Below, one piece after another: positions 63,286-64,000 of a stretch of DNA of 64,000 nucleotides (positions are counted from its first letter, which is position 1; each line of letters begins with the position of its first letter). The notes under the pieces are model-generated. The model had not been told where the DNA came from and did no database searches. It worked only from the letters and a program-made list of their open reading frames with translations. The stretch is from Sphingosinicella sp. LHD-64. GTDB lineage: Bacteria; Pseudomonadota; Alphaproteobacteria; Sphingomonadales; Sphingomonadaceae. The position numbers and the translations under genes were made by a program. The DNA is taken from assembly GCF_031157375.1 (NCBI RefSeq), contig NZ_JAVIFV010000001.1:868001-932000 (forward strand), read 5' to 3'.

Positions 63286-63867
63286 ATGAGCGGATCCCTC
63301 ATCTCGATCGATCCGGGCATGGTCGGCGCTGTCGTCACCTACCTCGAGATGAGGGTGCGCCCGCCGCTGCCGCCCGTCCCCGAATCGTCGCTGCGGCTGG
63401 AGCGGTGGGATCCGGTCGATCCGGCGCGGTTCCGGGCGCTGTTCAGGCGGGTGGGTGGCAAATGGCTGTGGTTCTCGCGCCTCGCCATGGATGATGCGAC
63501 GCTGCTCGCGAAGACAGCGGAGGTCAACGCGGTGATCGCGCCGGACGGTGAGGCGGTCGGCCTGCTGGAGCTCGATTTCCGAACGGCAAGCGAATCCCTG
63601 ATCCGCTTCCTCGGCCTTGCGCCCGAATATGCCGGGCAAGGCCACGGCAAATGGCTGTTCGCCGAGACATTGGCGCGCAGCTGGCGGGCGGACGTGCGAC
63701 GGGTGCGCGTCCACACCTGCACGCTCGATCATCCGGCCGCGCTCCCCTCCTATCTCCGCGCCGGGTTCAAGGCCTATGCCCGCGCCTTCGAGAGCTTCCC
63801 CGATCCCCGCCTCGCCGGCCTGTTGCCGCGCGACGCGGCGCCGCAGGTGCCGATTCTCGACGGCTAG
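63286..63867 (+). CDS. GNAT family N-acetyltransferase
   Basis: Acetyl-CoA-dependent acetyltransferase of 193 residues. The GNAT fold is supported by SLIRFLGLAPEYAGQGHGKW (motif A, with the Q/R-x-x-G-x-G/A-type acetyl-CoA loop in GQGHGKW) near residue 110, and by DHPAALPSYLRAGFKAYARA (motif B, ending in the aromatic-rich FKAY). The N-terminal 60 residues are only loosely conserved. The acceptor is unknown. It overlaps the stop of the following minus-strand gene by the four bases CTAG (63864-63867), a convergent arrangement seen elsewhere in the window. Confidence 0.9.
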   Translation: MSGSLISIDPGMVGAVVTYLEMRVRPPLPPVPESSLRLERWDPVDPARFRALFRRVGGKWLWFSRLAMDDATLLAKTAEVNAVIAPDGEAVGLLELDFRTASESLIRFLGLAPEYAGQGHGKWLFAETLARSWRADVRRVRVHTCTLDHPAALPSYLRAGFKAYARAFESFPDPRLAGLLPRDAAPQVPILDG

Positions 63868-64000
63868 GCGAACACCTCGACCGGCGCTCGCTCGCCGGCG
63901 AGCCGCAGGTAGATCCCCACGGGCACGAGCACCGTCAAGTAGGACAGCGGGATGGCCGCGACAAATCCCAGAACCATGGCGCTGGCGCCGGCCGCGGTCG
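63864..64000 (-). CDS. Membrane protein, C-terminal fragment (runs off right edge)
   Basis: On the minus strand an open frame runs from the window edge to a TAG at 63864-63866. The last 45 or so codons translate to one strongly hydrophobic segment (ASAMVLGFVAAIPLSYLTVL followed by VPVGIYLRLAG) and a short tail ERAPVEVFA. This looks like the C-terminus of a multi-pass inner-membrane protein, but the family cannot be told from this much. The stop overlaps the GNAT gene. Confidence 0.6.
   Translation of the reverse strand, partial: TAAGASAMVLGFVAAIPLSYLTVLVPVGIYLRLAGERAPVEVFA

Overview
The window is a high-GC, densely coding chromosomal segment of an alphaproteobacterium, most likely a sphingomonad (order Sphingomonadales). 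The reasons are two TonB-dependent receptors, one in an AraC-receptor-esterase locus; a Wzx/Wzy-type exopolysaccharide cluster with a large beta-barrel outer-membrane protein; the gltBD, petABC, lptFG and hemF sets; and two families of dispersed inverted repeats of a kind common in this group. This placement rests on gene content and protein style, not on a database search. No rRNA, tRNA, CRISPR array, insertion sequence or prophage was seen.

Layout. Positions 1-2214 hold the N-terminal part of a TonB-dependent receptor that runs off the left edge. Positions 2567-8579 are glutamate synthase (gltB-gltD, minus strand) with a large inverted repeat between the two genes. Positions 8749-14661 are a tripartite RND efflux operon, with a divergent TetR-type repressor gene at 14827-15459 and palindromes between them. 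Then come glutathione-dependent formaldehyde dehydrogenase, an overlapping FAD ferredoxin-reductase-like gene, a second dispersed inverted repeat and malate synthase G. Positions 20100-26722 hold an AraC regulator, a TonB-dependent receptor and an HSL-type esterase, plus an animal-type heme peroxidase and, about 5 kb away, what looks like a decayed remnant of a second copy of that peroxidase locus.

Positions 27088-42267 form an exopolysaccharide cluster. It has an export lipoprotein, acetyltransferase, phosphoglycosyl transferase, four glycosyltransferases, pyruvyl transferase, flippase, chain-length protein, Wzy-like polymerase, an outer-membrane beta-barrel and a Tat-exported beta-helix protein. 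Genes lie on both strands. The predicted product is a pyruvylated and possibly O-acetylated polymer built on undecaprenyl phosphate, flipped and polymerised at the inner membrane, and exported through a Wza-like lipoprotein and perhaps the beta-barrel. No tyrosine kinase or phosphatase gene for chain-length control is present.

The rest is mostly housekeeping and envelope genes: a TipA-like MerR regulator with its own long-spacer promoter, an NTF2-like protein, a diacylglycerol-kinase-like lipid kinase, a DUF2141 protein, lptF-lptG-ynfA and a second flippase, a zinc metalloprotease, ychF, a frameshifted nucleotide pyrophosphatase/phosphodiesterase, a 5'-nucleotidase, a MaoC hydratase, a Gly/Tyr- and Arg/Asp-rich lipoprotein, apt, the cytochrome bc1 genes, trmL, hemF, a multi-pass membrane protein and a GNAT acetyltransferase. 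The right edge cuts a membrane-protein gene.

The observations most worth a second look are the peroxidase remnant with its conserved terminator, the frameshift in the phosphodiesterase, the beta-barrel plus beta-helix pair closing the exopolysaccharide cluster, and the MerR-type promoter whose spacer contains a palindrome.
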